A stretch of 64,000 nt of DNA from a bacterium (GTDB lineage Bacteria; Deinococcota; Deinococci; Deinococcales; Deinococcaceae): the NCBI GenBank assembly GCA_021810505.1, contig JAJZIR010000004.1:62001-126000 (forward strand), given 5' to 3'. This document shows, in pieces, positions 25,860 through 33,872 of this stretch. How positions within the stretch are numbered: the stretch's first letter is position 1; each line of letters starts with the position of its first letter. Both the position numbers and the translations under genes were made by a program. The notes beneath the pieces were generated by a model. The model saw only the letters and a list, made by a program, of their open reading frames with translations, was not told where the DNA came from and made no database searches.

Positions 25860-27038
25860 TCATTGGGGGTAACCTCCGCCGGAGACTGTAACGGAGCGGG
25901 CTGCCAGCCGCTGCGCATAGTCGCTGGCACGGTGCGCAGCCAGGGGATCTTCGGGAACTCCGAGCTGCCGCCTGACCTCTGCGAGCAGGGGGCGCACGTC
26001 GGCAAGAAAGGCGTCCATCAGGACCCGGTGGGCTTCCAAGACGTCCCCGGCTCGCTGGGCGCTGGACAGGGCTGGGCGGTCAACCAGCCAAGCCCGGGCC
26101 CAGGCAACCTGGGCGTTGGCCAGCGACTGCAGCATGGCCTCGATTTTCGGCTCGATGTTGTGCGACTGATCGATCATGTAGGCGACCCGCTGGGCGCAGG
26201 CCGCAGCGGGTGTAGCCGACAGCTCGGCGGAGACCAGCTCGCAGTCGATGCAGAACAGCTCGAAAGGATTGGTGCTCCCGACGATCAGGTCGTCGTCCGC
26301 GTAGCGCCTGGCATTGAGGTGGAAGCCACCCAGCTTCCCCTCGTCCAGGAGCGTGGCGACCACCGCCTCGATATTGGTTCCGGCTGGGTGATGGCCCAGA
26401 TCGACCAGAACTTCCGCCTTGGGTAGCGCGCGGCACAGCGCCAGAGCGCTGCCCCAGTCGGGAAGGTCGGTGTGGTAGAAGCCGGGCTCGAAGAACTTGT
26501 ACTCCAGCAGCAGGCGGCTGCCCTCCGGGAGCGCAGCGTGGATCCGCTGAAGGCCTTGGGCCAACCGGTGGCGGCGCTCCCGAAAGTCGTCCTGCCCGGC
26601 GTAGTTGGTGCCGTCAGCCAGCCAGAGCGACAGCAGGTTCGATCCGGTGACCCGCATGATCTCTACGCACTCCAAGACATGCTCTAGAGCTCTCTCGCGC
26701 ACCCGCTGGTCGGGATGGGCGAGAGAGCCGAGCCGGTAGTCCTCGTCCTGGAACAGGTTGGGATTGATCGCTCCGATCCGCAAGCCCCGCTCGCCGGCGA
26801 AATCCCTGAGCTCGGCCCAGTCCTGAACGCGGTCCCAGGGGATATGCAGGGCTATGCTGGGCGCGACACCGCTCAGCCGGTGGACCTCGGCGGCGTCTTC
26901 GACCTTCTCCCAGATCGTCCGCGCTGCCCCGGGGATCGCAAAGGTCTTGAAGCGGGTCCCCGAGTTGCCGTACCCCCAACTGGGCGTCTCTATCCGCTGC
27001 CGCAGCAGGGCTTCCTTGGCCTGGTCTCGCAAGCTCAT
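25860..27038 (-). CDS. rhaI: L-rhamnose isomerase (RhaI type)
   Basis: Converts L-rhamnose to L-rhamnulose with divalent metal. From the ATG at 27038 (GGAGGT upstream) the protein has 392 residues. It shows the TIM-barrel metal site in [15 protein letters not shown] (Glu), [13 protein letters not shown] (Asp, His) and [14 protein letters not shown] (His, Asp), as in the Pseudomonas stutzeri enzyme, rather than the longer E. coli RhaA. Its start overlaps the preceding ASRT-like gene as ATGA. Confidence 0.93.
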   Translation of the reverse strand: MSLRDQAKEALLRQRIETPSWGYGNSGTRFKTFAIPGAARTIWEKVEDAAEVHRLSGVAPSIALHIPWDRVQDWAELRDFAGERGLRIGAINPNLFQDEDYRLGSLAHPDQRVRERALEHVLECVEIMRVTGSNLLSLWLADGTNYAGQDDFRERRHRLAQGLQRIHAALPEGSRLLLEYKFFEPGFYHTDLPDWGSALALCRALPKAEVLVDLGHHPAGTNIEAVVATLLDEGKLGGFHLNARRYADDDLIVGSTNPFELFCIDCELVSAELSATPAAACAQRVAYMIDQSHNIEPKIEAMLQSLANAQVAWARAWLVDRPALSSAQRAGDVLEAHRVLMDAFLADVRPLLAEVRRQLGVPEDPLAAHRASDYAQRLAARSVTVSGGGYPQ

Positions 27039-27424
27039 GGCACCTCCCCACCTCCCGGCTGTTGAACCGGGAAGCCCATCACGCTGAGAAAGGACATATT
27101 GGCCTGGGTGGTATCCAAACGGCTGTACTGCACCACGATGGGCAGCGAAGAGCGGACCATCAGGGCGTAAGGGGCCTGCCTGGGGAGCACGAAACCGCCC
27201 AGCGCCCCCGGGTCGTCCAAGCGCAGGTGCCGGCACCTGCGGGCGGCCAGTTGGACCGGGAGCCCCTCGACGGGGTCGCGATCCTCGAAGAAGAGGTCGA
27301 TCCAGACCTGGACAGGGACGTGGCCAGCGTTCAGCAGGCAGAGGCAGTCGTGGCCGCGGTAAGTAGAGTCGCCCGCGAGCGGCAGGTAGCCATCCGGGAT
27401 CAGCCAACAGGTCGCTCCGATCAC
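27035..27424 (-). CDS. ASRT-fold (sensory rhodopsin transducer / DUF1362) small-molecule-binding protein
   Basis: A 129-residue protein clearly of the Anabaena sensory rhodopsin transducer superfamily. [58 protein letters not shown] and [16 protein letters not shown] match that family along its whole length. No rhodopsin gene is present. GTGA overlap with the DeoR gene and ATGA overlap with rhaI couple it to both. The family has been proposed to bind small molecules, sugars included. No rhamnose mutarotase (RhaM) is seen in the locus, so a role as mutarotase substitute, sugar sensor or regulator partner is possible; none is shown. Confidence 0.85.
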   Translation of the reverse strand: MIGATCWLIPDGYLPLAGDSTYRGHDCLCLLNAGHVPVQVWIDLFFEDRDPVEGLPVQLAARRCRHLRLDDPGALGGFVLPRQAPYALMVRSSLPIVVQYSRLDTTQANMSFLSVMGFPVQQPGGGEVP

Positions 27425-28212
27425 GGCGTACCCGCCACCAGGATCTCGACGCCGGCGCGCTCCAGAGCGGCCCGTATCTGGGCCTGCGGTTCTAGGTCGG
27501 TGATCAGGAGATCGACCTGGTCCTCGCGCACGATAGTCACCAGGGCTTCCACCGTGAACTTGCTGTGATCGAGCAGGGCGATGACCTTCCCCCCAGAGGC
27601 GATCAGGTGCTCCTTGCACTCCACCTCCGGCGGGTAGGCGTCGGTGAACCCGGCGGCAGGGCTGTAGCCCTTGGCCGAGAAGAAGACCTTGCTGCAGTGG
27701 AGCCGGTCCAGGCTGGAGTTCGCCAGAGGACCGACAAAAGAGCGAGCCGGCGAGTGGAAGCTTCCTCCCACCAAAGTAAAGGGGAGATCGCTCTCAGCCA
27801 AGGAGGTGGCGGCATCCAAGCCGGTGGTGACCACGTTCCTGAGATCCAGGCCCGCCGCCACCAGCCGCCGAGCCAGGGCCAGGGCGGTGGTGCTAGCGTC
27901 CAGTCCGATGGTCTCGCCCGGTTCGATCAGGCCGCAGGCCACGGCAGCGATGACCACCTTAGCCTCCACCTCGGCGGCGGCCCGTACCCCGTAAGAGATC
28001 TCCTCGCGGGTCCGCCCGGCCAACCTGGCCCCCCCATGGACCCGCTCGACCCGCCCGGAAGCTGCTAGCTCATCGAGGTCTCTGCGGATGGTGATCTCGT
28101 GAACCCCCAGGCTGCTGGCCAGCTCGCTGACCCGGGCCACCTCCTTGCTGGCAAGTTGGAGCAGGAGCTGTTGCTGGCGCTGGACCGGAAGTAGGTCTGG
28201 CTTGACCGGCAT
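27421..28212 (-). CDS. DeoR-family transcriptional regulator of the rhamnose locus
   Basis: A 263-residue repressor-type protein. The N-terminal winged helix (~8-65) has [22 protein letters not shown] followed by RVHGGARL; the C-terminal sensor domain has [15 protein letters not shown] and ALLDHSKF, typical of DeoR proteins that bind phosphorylated sugars. It is first in the catabolic operon and divergent from the rhamnose importer. A promoter with a possible operator overlaps its -35. Rhamnulose-1-P or a related sugar phosphate is the likely effector (inference). Confidence 0.9.
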   Translation of the reverse strand: MPVKPDLLPVQRQQQLLLQLASKEVARVSELASSLGVHEITIRRDLDELAASGRVERVHGGARLAGRTREEISYGVRAAAEVEAKVVIAAVACGLIEPGETIGLDASTTALALARRLVAAGLDLRNVVTTGLDAATSLAESDLPFTLVGGSFHSPARSFVGPLANSSLDRLHCSKVFFSAKGYSPAAGFTDAYPPEVECKEHLIASGGKVIALLDHSKFTVEALVTIVREDQVDLLITDLEPQAQIRAALERAGVEILVAGTP

Positions 28213-28221
28213 GATGGGGCC

Positions 28222-28268
28222 AGTGTACCCTTTAGCGCTTTGTACTTCAATGCATGCTATCGTTTGAA
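28222..28268 (-). promoter_or_regulatory. Promoter and possible operator of the rhamnose catabolic operon
   Basis: On the minus strand TTGAAG (28245-28250) and TACACT (28222-28227) are 17 bp apart. The -10 box is 9 bases from the ATG at 28212, so the leader is absent or very short. A TTCAA (28246-28250) and TTGAA (28264-28268) inverted repeat covers the -35 and could be the DeoR operator. Confidence 0.6.
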
Positions 28269-28302
28269 CACGCGCGGGGCAGCGAAGTGAAGTCCGGAGG
28301 AG

Positions 28303-28423
28303 GCCGCCGGGTGGTTCCAACACCCGGTCCGGCATTCCATGAGCCCTGAGAAGGCCACCATGCAGCTCCCCGCAGACCTCCCGCGCATCTCCAGGAGTCA
28401 AAGGGCACACCGCCTAAGCGGTG
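28303..28423. other. Hairpin-forming segment in the divergent rhamnose control region
   Basis: Two stable inverted repeats occur in a 411-base intergenic region. The first is an 11-bp stem (28303-28313 with 28321-28333, 7-nt loop, 2-base bulge). The second is CACCGC-ctaa-GCGGTG (28408-28423). They lie between the two promoters. No known riboswitch pattern was recognised. A small RNA or DNA-level regulatory structure is possible. Confidence 0.35.
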
Positions 28424-28457
28424 ACGGGGTCGGAGAGCTGCAATAGCTAGTGAGATC

Positions 28458-28486
28458 TTGCAAATTTTTGTTTGTTATGTTATGGT
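28458..28486 (+). promoter_or_regulatory. Promoter of the rhamnose importer operon
   Basis: TTGCAA (28458-28463), 17 bp, then TATGGT (28481-28486) in a locally AT-rich stretch. It points to the importer genes starting at 28624 and leaves a leader of about 130 bases. Confidence 0.5.
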
Positions 28487-28623
28487 TCCTGCGACAACAG
28501 TAGGCGGGAGGTGGATGCGGTCTCTGGTAAGGCGATAGGTCAGCGGGCGATCCAGCGGAAACAACACCGGCCTCGGTAGCCGGGGAACAGGGAGCTGAAG
28601 CTTCCTGGAAAGGAGCAGAATCC

Positions 28624-29628
28624 ATGGTAGGACCCAAGAGGAGCAAGGTGCACAAAGTCCTGGCCCTGGCAGCCAGCCTGGCCATTCCCTTGGCCCTCAC
28701 GGCTAGCGCCAAGACCTTCACCATCGCCTTCGTTCCCAAGCTGGTCGGCATCCCCTACTTCACGGCGATGGATCAAGGGATGATGCGGGCGGCCAAGGCT
28801 TTCAGCAAGGGTGGGGTCAACCTCAAGATCATCTACGAGGGGCCGACCACAGCCAGCGTCTCGGGCCAGGACCGCTTCGTGCAAGCCTTGGTCAACCAGG
28901 GGGTCAACGCCATCGGGGTGTCCGCCAACAGCCCCACCGCGCTCTGCCCGCTGGTCGACAAGGCGGTCAAGAAGGGGTTGGTGTTCTATTCCAGCGACTC
29001 GCAGGTAAGCTGCGCGAGCAATGAGCTGCAGGTCGTCCAGGCCAGCCCCAAGGGGCTCGGCTACGCCGCTATCGACGTCCTGGCCAAGGATCTGGGGGGC
29101 AAGGGCGAGATCGCCTTCATCTCGGCTGGACCGACCGCCACCAACCTCAACCAGTGGATGGCTTACATGAAGCAGCGGCTGAAGAAGTACCCGGGCATGA
29201 AGCTGGTCAGCGTCCAATACGCCGGCGAGAGCGTCAGCCAGGCGACCACCATCGCCAGCCAGCTGATCTCGGCCTATCCCAATCTGCGCGGTATCGTCGG
29301 GGTCGCCTCGACCATCGTGCCCGGCGCCGCTCAGGCCGTCCTCGAGGCGGGGATGAAGGGCAAGATCGCTGTGACCGGCTTCACCGATCCCAACTCGATC
29401 CGCCCCTACGTCAAGGACGGGGTGGTGAAGCAGGTCATCCTGTGGAACCCCACCAATCTGGGCTACCTGACCGCCTGGGGAGTGCTGCAGATGCTCGAGC
29501 ACAAGGCCTTCAAGGCAGTCAACAACGTACCCGGGCTCGGCAAGGTGCAGTACTTCGCCAAGAGCAAGGAGCTGCTGCTGGGGGCCCCCATGGTCATCGA
29601 CCGCTCCAACATCGACCTCAACTTCTGA
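28624..29628 (+). CDS. rhaS: L-rhamnose ABC importer, substrate-binding protein
   Basis: Exported receptor of 334 residues from the pentose/hexose (peripla_BP_4) family. A signal peptide of about 29 residues (basic SKVHKVLALAAS, ending near LTASA) precedes FTIAFVPKLVGIPYF. GVNAIGVSANSPTAL and VTGFTDPNSIRPYVKDG are ligand-cleft segments. Shine-Dalgarno AAAGGAG upstream. First gene of an importer operon divergent from rhamnose catabolism, which supports rhamnose as ligand. Confidence 0.9.
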   Translation: MVGPKRSKVHKVLALAASLAIPLALTASAKTFTIAFVPKLVGIPYFTAMDQGMMRAAKAFSKGGVNLKIIYEGPTTASVSGQDRFVQALVNQGVNAIGVSANSPTALCPLVDKAVKKGLVFYSSDSQVSCASNELQVVQASPKGLGYAAIDVLAKDLGGKGEIAFISAGPTATNLNQWMAYMKQRLKKYPGMKLVSVQYAGESVSQATTIASQLISAYPNLRGIVGVASTIVPGAAQAVLEAGMKGKIAVTGFTDPNSIRPYVKDGVVKQVILWNPTNLGYLTAWGVLQMLEHKAFKAVNNVPGLGKVQYFAKSKELLLGAPMVIDRSNIDLNF

Positions 29629-29694
29629 GCCGCTGGGCTGGCCACCCCGGACCCCTCATGGCCAGCCAGCCAGGAGGGGTCCTCTAGGGGGTGC

Positions 29695-31191
29695 ATGGCC
29701 TTCATCGAGCTCAGGGGCGTCAGCAAACAGTTCGGCGGGGTAAGGGCGCTGCGCGGCGTCGATGTGGCCTTCGAGCAGGGCAGGGTCCACGCCCTGCTGG
29801 GGGAGAACGGGGCTGGGAAGTCCACCCTGATCAAGACCCTGGCCGGAGCGGTGCAACCGGATTCCGGCGAGATCACCATCGCGGGGCAGCGGGCGCAGCT
29901 GTCCCCGCGCAGCTCCAAGCAGCTCGGTATAGCCGTGGTCTACCAAGAGCCGATGATCTACCCGCACCTCAGCGTGCTGGAAAATATATTCATGGGTCAG
30001 GAGCTGGTCAGCCCAGGCGGGTTCCTGCGTCGGGGCGAGATGGCCACCAGGGCCACCCCGACCCTAACCCGGTTAGGTTTGGATCCGAGCATCTTGGAGC
30101 AGCCGATGGGGGCGCTGAGCATCGGCTATCAGCAGCTGGTGCTGATCGTACAGGCGCTGATCCAAGGGGCTAGGGCGCTGATCTTCGACGAGCCCACCTC
30201 CATCCTGTCCAAGGAGGAAACCGACCGGCTGCTGGGAATCCTGCGCGGGCTGCGCGAGAGCGGCCACGCGGTGATCTACATCACCCACCGGATCGAGGAG
30301 GTCTACCAGATCGCCGACGAGGTTACCGTGCTGACCGATGGCGCGGTGGTCGGGCATTTCCCGATCGCTGAGATCGGATCGGAGCAGCTGCTGGCGCTGA
30401 TGAGCGGTGCCAGCAAGCGCGACTACCAGAAGCGGTCCTCCCAGGGCAGGGTGACCGGGGCGCCGATCCTGGCTGCGGAGCACCTCTGCGTTCCCCCCTA
30501 CGCCCAGGACCTGAGCTGGCAGATCTATGCCGGAGAGCTGACCTGCGTCTACGGGCTGGTCGGCTCCGGACGCTCGGAATCCTTCCAGGCAGTCTTCGGC
30601 CACCTCAGGCCCGCTTCGGGGCGGATCCTCCTGGGGGGGCAGCCAGTTGCGCCGCGCAGCCCGGCACACGCCATCCGGCTCGGTATCGGCTACTTACCCG
30701 AAGACCGCAAGCTGCAGGGCATCTTCGCCGACAAGAACCTGGAGTTCAACCAGACCGCCAGCGTCCTGAGGGCCTTCCTGCAGTGGCTGGGCAAATTGGA
30801 TCTGAGAGGGTTGGTGCGAGCCACCGATCAGGGCATGCGCGAGTACGGGGTCAAAGCCAAGCACCCTGGAGTCCAGATCGCCCTCCTCTCGGGCGGCAAT
30901 CAGCAAAAAATCCTGTTTACCCGCTGGGCTAAGTCCAAACTCAAGGTGCTGATCTTGGATGAGCCCACCAGGGGGATCGACGTCGGTACCAAGGCGGAGA
31001 TCCATGAATTTATCCGCCGGCTGGTCGATAGCGGCGTAGGGGTGGTGGTGATCACGTCAGACCTGGAAGAAGCTCTGCAGATCGGCGACCGAATCCTGGT
31101 CATGCGCAAGGGGAGGATCGTGGAAGACCTGAGAGGTGAGGCGCTGAACCCGGAGACCATCCTGTCGGCGGCGATCGGGGCCCGGTCGTAA
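29695..31191 (+). CDS. rhaT: L-rhamnose ABC importer, double-domain ATPase
   Basis: A 498-residue CUT2-family ATPase with two ABC domains. Domain 1 has Walker A GENGAGKST, Walker B ALIFDEPTS and a signature LSIGYQQ. Domain 2 has a degenerate Walker A (GLVGSGRSE) but a good signature LSGGNQQK and Walker B VLILDEPTRGID, the usual asymmetry of RbsA/RhaT proteins. ATG preceded by a GGGGG site. It energises the two following permeases. Confidence 0.93.
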   Translation: MAFIELRGVSKQFGGVRALRGVDVAFEQGRVHALLGENGAGKSTLIKTLAGAVQPDSGEITIAGQRAQLSPRSSKQLGIAVVYQEPMIYPHLSVLENIFMGQELVSPGGFLRRGEMATRATPTLTRLGLDPSILEQPMGALSIGYQQLVLIVQALIQGARALIFDEPTSILSKEETDRLLGILRGLRESGHAVIYITHRIEEVYQIADEVTVLTDGAVVGHFPIAEIGSEQLLALMSGASKRDYQKRSSQGRVTGAPILAAEHLCVPPYAQDLSWQIYAGELTCVYGLVGSGRSESFQAVFGHLRPASGRILLGGQPVAPRSPAHAIRLGIGYLPEDRKLQGIFADKNLEFNQTASVLRAFLQWLGKLDLRGLVRATDQGMREYGVKAKHPGVQIALLSGGNQQKILFTRWAKSKLKVLILDEPTRGIDVGTKAEIHEFIRRLVDSGVGVVVITSDLEEALQIGDRILVMRKGRIVEDLRGEALNPETILSAAIGARS

Positions 31192-31203
31192 GCGGGGTAT
31201 CGG

Positions 31204-32211
31204 GTGAAGTCAGAGCGTCTGCGCAGCGCGCGCCGTAGCGGGGGATCGCCCGGTCGCCGGCTGGGGCAGTTCCTGCTGAGCAGGGAGGGCCTGCTGCTGA
31301 TCTTCTTGTTGCTGCTAGGCGCTGCCATCGATATCGCCTCCTCGGGCAGCCTGCTGCGCTTCGCCAACCTCAACAACCTCTTCGTCAACGTCGCAGTGGT
31401 GGCTGTGGCCTCGATCGGCATGACCCTGGTCATCCTCACTGCCGGAATCGACGTGTCGATCGGGGGTATCGTCGGCTTATCCTCCGCTATCGCCGGGCAG
31501 CTCCTCACCAACGGGACCAATGTCTTGCTGTCCCTGGGGGTCTTCCTGGCAGTAGGGTTGGCTCTGGGCTTGGTCAACGGGATCCTGGTGAGCTACGTGC
31601 GCATCCCGGCAATCATCACCACCTTAGCCACCAAGAGCATCTTCCGCATGCTGGTGTTCCTGACTTTGGGAGGGGTCTGGATCTCCTCGATCCCCTTCCG
31701 GCTCACCAACTTCTTTGTGCTCACCCGGATCTGGATCCTACCGGTCAGCCTGGTCCTCACTCTGGCCCTGCTCATCGCCGCCTCGGTCCTGATGACCCAC
31801 ACCCGGACCGGCCGGTGGTTCTACGCTGTGGGAGATAACGAAGAAGCCGCCCGGCTGAGCGGGATCAACGTCCGCCTGGTCAAGACCTCGGGCTACGCCC
31901 TGCTAGGGCTACTCACCGCGGTCGCCGCCATCTTCTCGCTGGCCGAGAGCCCCCTGGTTCAAAACAACACCGGTTCCGGCTTCGAGCTGACCGTGATCGC
32001 CGCGGTCATTCTGGGTGGAACCGAGCTATCCGGCGGGCGGGGAACGGTGTTAGGGTCGCTGATCGGCGCCGTGATCGTCGCCCTAGTCCAGGACGGGGTA
32101 ATCCTGCTGCACATCCAACCTTTCTGGAACGGGGTCTTGCTCGGCGCGGTGATCCTGGCTTCGGTGGCCTCCAGCGGCCTGCGCCTGCTCAGGCAGCGAG
32201 GTGCGCGGTGA
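31204..32211 (+). CDS. rhaP: L-rhamnose ABC importer permease (first)
   Basis: A 335-residue CUT2-type permease with about ten hydrophobic helices. Family motifs are MTLVILTAGIDVSIGGIVGLSS and VILGGTELSGGRGTVLGSLIG. GTG start 13 bases after the ATPase stop. It partners with the following permease, as in rhaSTPQ loci. Confidence 0.9.
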   Translation: MKSERLRSARRSGGSPGRRLGQFLLSREGLLLIFLLLLGAAIDIASSGSLLRFANLNNLFVNVAVVAVASIGMTLVILTAGIDVSIGGIVGLSSAIAGQLLTNGTNVLLSLGVFLAVGLALGLVNGILVSYVRIPAIITTLATKSIFRMLVFLTLGGVWISSIPFRLTNFFVLTRIWILPVSLVLTLALLIAASVLMTHTRTGRWFYAVGDNEEAARLSGINVRLVKTSGYALLGLLTAVAAIFSLAESPLVQNNTGSGFELTVIAAVILGGTELSGGRGTVLGSLIGAVIVALVQDGVILLHIQPFWNGVLLGAVILASVASSGLRLLRQRGAR

Positions 32212-33161
32212 GCCGGCTGCTGAGCAGCCGCAACGCGCTGCTGGTGCTGATCAGCGCCGTCATCTGGATCGCCTTCGCCGCAGTCCAACCCTCCATCCTG
32301 AGCGCCACCAGCCTGCGCAGCATGGTGGTCTTGGCCGTAGAGGTTGGCGTCATCGCGCTGGGACAAACTTTCGTGATCATCAGCGGCGGAGGGGGTATCG
32401 ACCTCTCGGTCGGGTCGATCTTCGCGCTGTCCTCGGTGACAGCCGGCCTGCTGATGACCCACGGGGTCGCTTGGCCGCTGGCCGCATTGACCGCCCTCCT
32501 GGCTGGGCTGGGGATGGGGGCCCTCAACGGCGTGGTCATCGTAGCGCTCAGGATCCCGCCGCTGATGACCACCCTGGCCACGCTGTTCGGCTACAGCGGC
32601 GTAGCCCTGATCCTGAGCGGGGGGGTGGATATCTCCGGCTTCCCCAAGGGGTTCTTTGCCATCGGGCAGAGCCGTCTCCTGGAGATCCCGGTGCAGTTCC
32701 TGCTCATCTATCTCCCGATTCTGCTGATCCTGCTGTTCGTAGAGCGGGCCAGCTATTTCGGGCGCGCTCTCTACCTGAGCGGAACCAACGAGACGGCCGC
32801 CCGGCTGAGCGGGATCGAGGTGGGCAAGATCCGCTTCCTGGTGTACGCCCTGTCCGGATTGCTGTCCGGGGTCGCCGGGATCGTCAACGCTTCGCGGCTG
32901 ACCGTCGCCCGGCCCGATGCCGGCGGCAGCGCCAACCTGGTCAGCATCACCATCGCGGTCCTGGGCGGGGCCAATATCTTCGGCGGCGAGGGCTCGGTGG
33001 TGGGTACCGCGCTAGCCAGCTTGGCCATCGGGTCGGTGACCTACGGGCTCAGCTATGTCAATGCCAACCCGGTCTTCGAAGGCGGTATCGTGGGTGGAAT
33101 CCTGATCTTCTCGGTCCTGGCCCAGGGGCTGCTGGGGCGGCTGCAGCGGGCCAGGGCCTGA
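32208..33161 (+). CDS. rhaQ: L-rhamnose ABC importer permease (second)
   Basis: A 317-residue CUT2-type permease paralogous to the upstream gene product. It has QTFVIISGGGGIDLSVGSIF and VLGGANIFGGEGSVVGTALA. The GTG overlaps the preceding stop as GTGA. It is the last gene of the importer operon; the mer region follows 23 bases later in the same direction. Confidence 0.9.
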   Translation: MSRLLSSRNALLVLISAVIWIAFAAVQPSILSATSLRSMVVLAVEVGVIALGQTFVIISGGGGIDLSVGSIFALSSVTAGLLMTHGVAWPLAALTALLAGLGMGALNGVVIVALRIPPLMTTLATLFGYSGVALILSGGVDISGFPKGFFAIGQSRLLEIPVQFLLIYLPILLILLFVERASYFGRALYLSGTNETAARLSGIEVGKIRFLVYALSGLLSGVAGIVNASRLTVARPDAGGSANLVSITIAVLGGANIFGGEGSVVGTALASLAIGSVTYGLSYVNANPVFEGGIVGGILIFSVLAQGLLGRLQRARA

Positions 33162-33184
33162 AACCGAAGAGGTAAGAAAGAGGC

Positions 33185-33597
33185 ATGTACCAGATTGGAG
33201 AGTTGGCGCGGCGGGCTGGAGTCAGCCGAGACACCCTGCGCTTCTACGAACGCGAAGGCTTGCTCCCACCCAGCCCGCGCAGCCAAGGTGGTTACCGTCT
33301 CTACGGACCGGACGCCCTGACTCGCTTGCAGTTTATCCGCCAAGCCCAGCGCCTGAGCTTCTCCCTGCAGGAGATCGGCTCGCTCATCGAGATCATGGCC
33401 GGGGGGCGCCCCCCTGCACCCACGTCCGAGCCCTGCTGCGCGATAAGGTGGCCAAGCTCGACCGACAGCTAGCCAAGCTCACTGCCCTGAGAGATGCGCT
33501 GTCAGGGCAGCTCTCTTGGGCTGAAAATCACCCCGAACCATCCTGTGACGGCCAGGACCACTGCATCTACCTAGACCCGCCATCTCCCCTCCCCTAG
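33185..33597 (+). pseudogene. merR: MerR-family metal regulator with a frameshift
   Basis: The first 77 codons give an intact MerR DNA-binding domain (IGELARRAGVSRDTLRFYEREGLL, GGYRLYGPDAL). At a G6-C-G-C6 run (33401-33414) the frame breaks. Adding one C would restore RPPCTHVRALLRDKVAKLDRQL and a C-terminal PSCDGQDHCIYLD, giving 137 residues with three cysteines, the normal size and layout of Hg/Zn/Cd sensors. Either a real 1-base deletion in a homopolymer, a sequencing error or slippage. It precedes a MerR-type promoter and merA, its expected targets. Confidence 0.8.
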
Positions 33598-33600
33598 GGC

Positions 33601-33632
33601 TTGACTCTGGAGCTAACTCCAGGGTCTAGGGT
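33601..33632 (+). promoter_or_regulatory. MerR-family promoter/operator for the mer genes
   Basis: TTGACT (33601-33606) and TAGGGT (33627-33632) are 20 bp apart, an over-long spacer that only MerR-type activators can use. The spacer holds the dyad CTGGAG-ctaa-CTCCAG (33607-33622). From memory it closely resembles the zntA promoter recognised by ZntR. The -10 box is 6 bases before the ATG at 33639. Confidence 0.75.
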
Positions 33633-33638
33633 AAAGCT

Positions 33639-33872
33639 ATGCAAGGTCTTCGAGGTAGTGGGCAGAGCAGGTTCCAGGTCAACGGAGTGCACCCCTCCTG
33701 CAGGGCTCGGGCAGAGGGGAAGCTGCCAGCGCGCTTTCCAGATGGCGCAAAGCTCTTGCAGGCGACCTGCGCTGAGTGGCCGCGCAGGGGGCGGGAGCAG
33801 CGAGCGGCCGGCTCGGCCGAGCCGGCAACGGCGAAATCCCTTCTCGCGGCGCCGAGCGGGAGATCAGCATGA
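33639..33872 (+). CDS. Small HMA-like protein preceding mercuric reductase
   Basis: A 77-residue frame starting 6 bases after the -10 box (leaderless) and ending in an ATGA overlap with merA; both features argue that it is translated. Residues 12-29 read FQVNGVHPSCRARAEGKL, resembling the start of a heavy-metal-associated domain (FxVxGMxCxxCxxxVExxL) but with only one of the two cysteines and an HPSC in place of CxxC. The second half is Arg/Ala-rich and not HMA-like. It may be a degraded NmerA/MerP domain or a small metal-binding leader protein. Confidence 0.45.
   Translation: MQGLRGSGQSRFQVNGVHPSCRARAEGKLPARFPDGAKLLQATCAEWPRRGREQRAAGSAEPATAKSLLAAPSGRSA

Noticed and set aside
30541-30600. 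Loss of Walker A in the second domain of RhaT as a sign of a broken gene
   Set aside because: A degenerate second ATP site is normal in RbsA/RhaT-type double ATPases.
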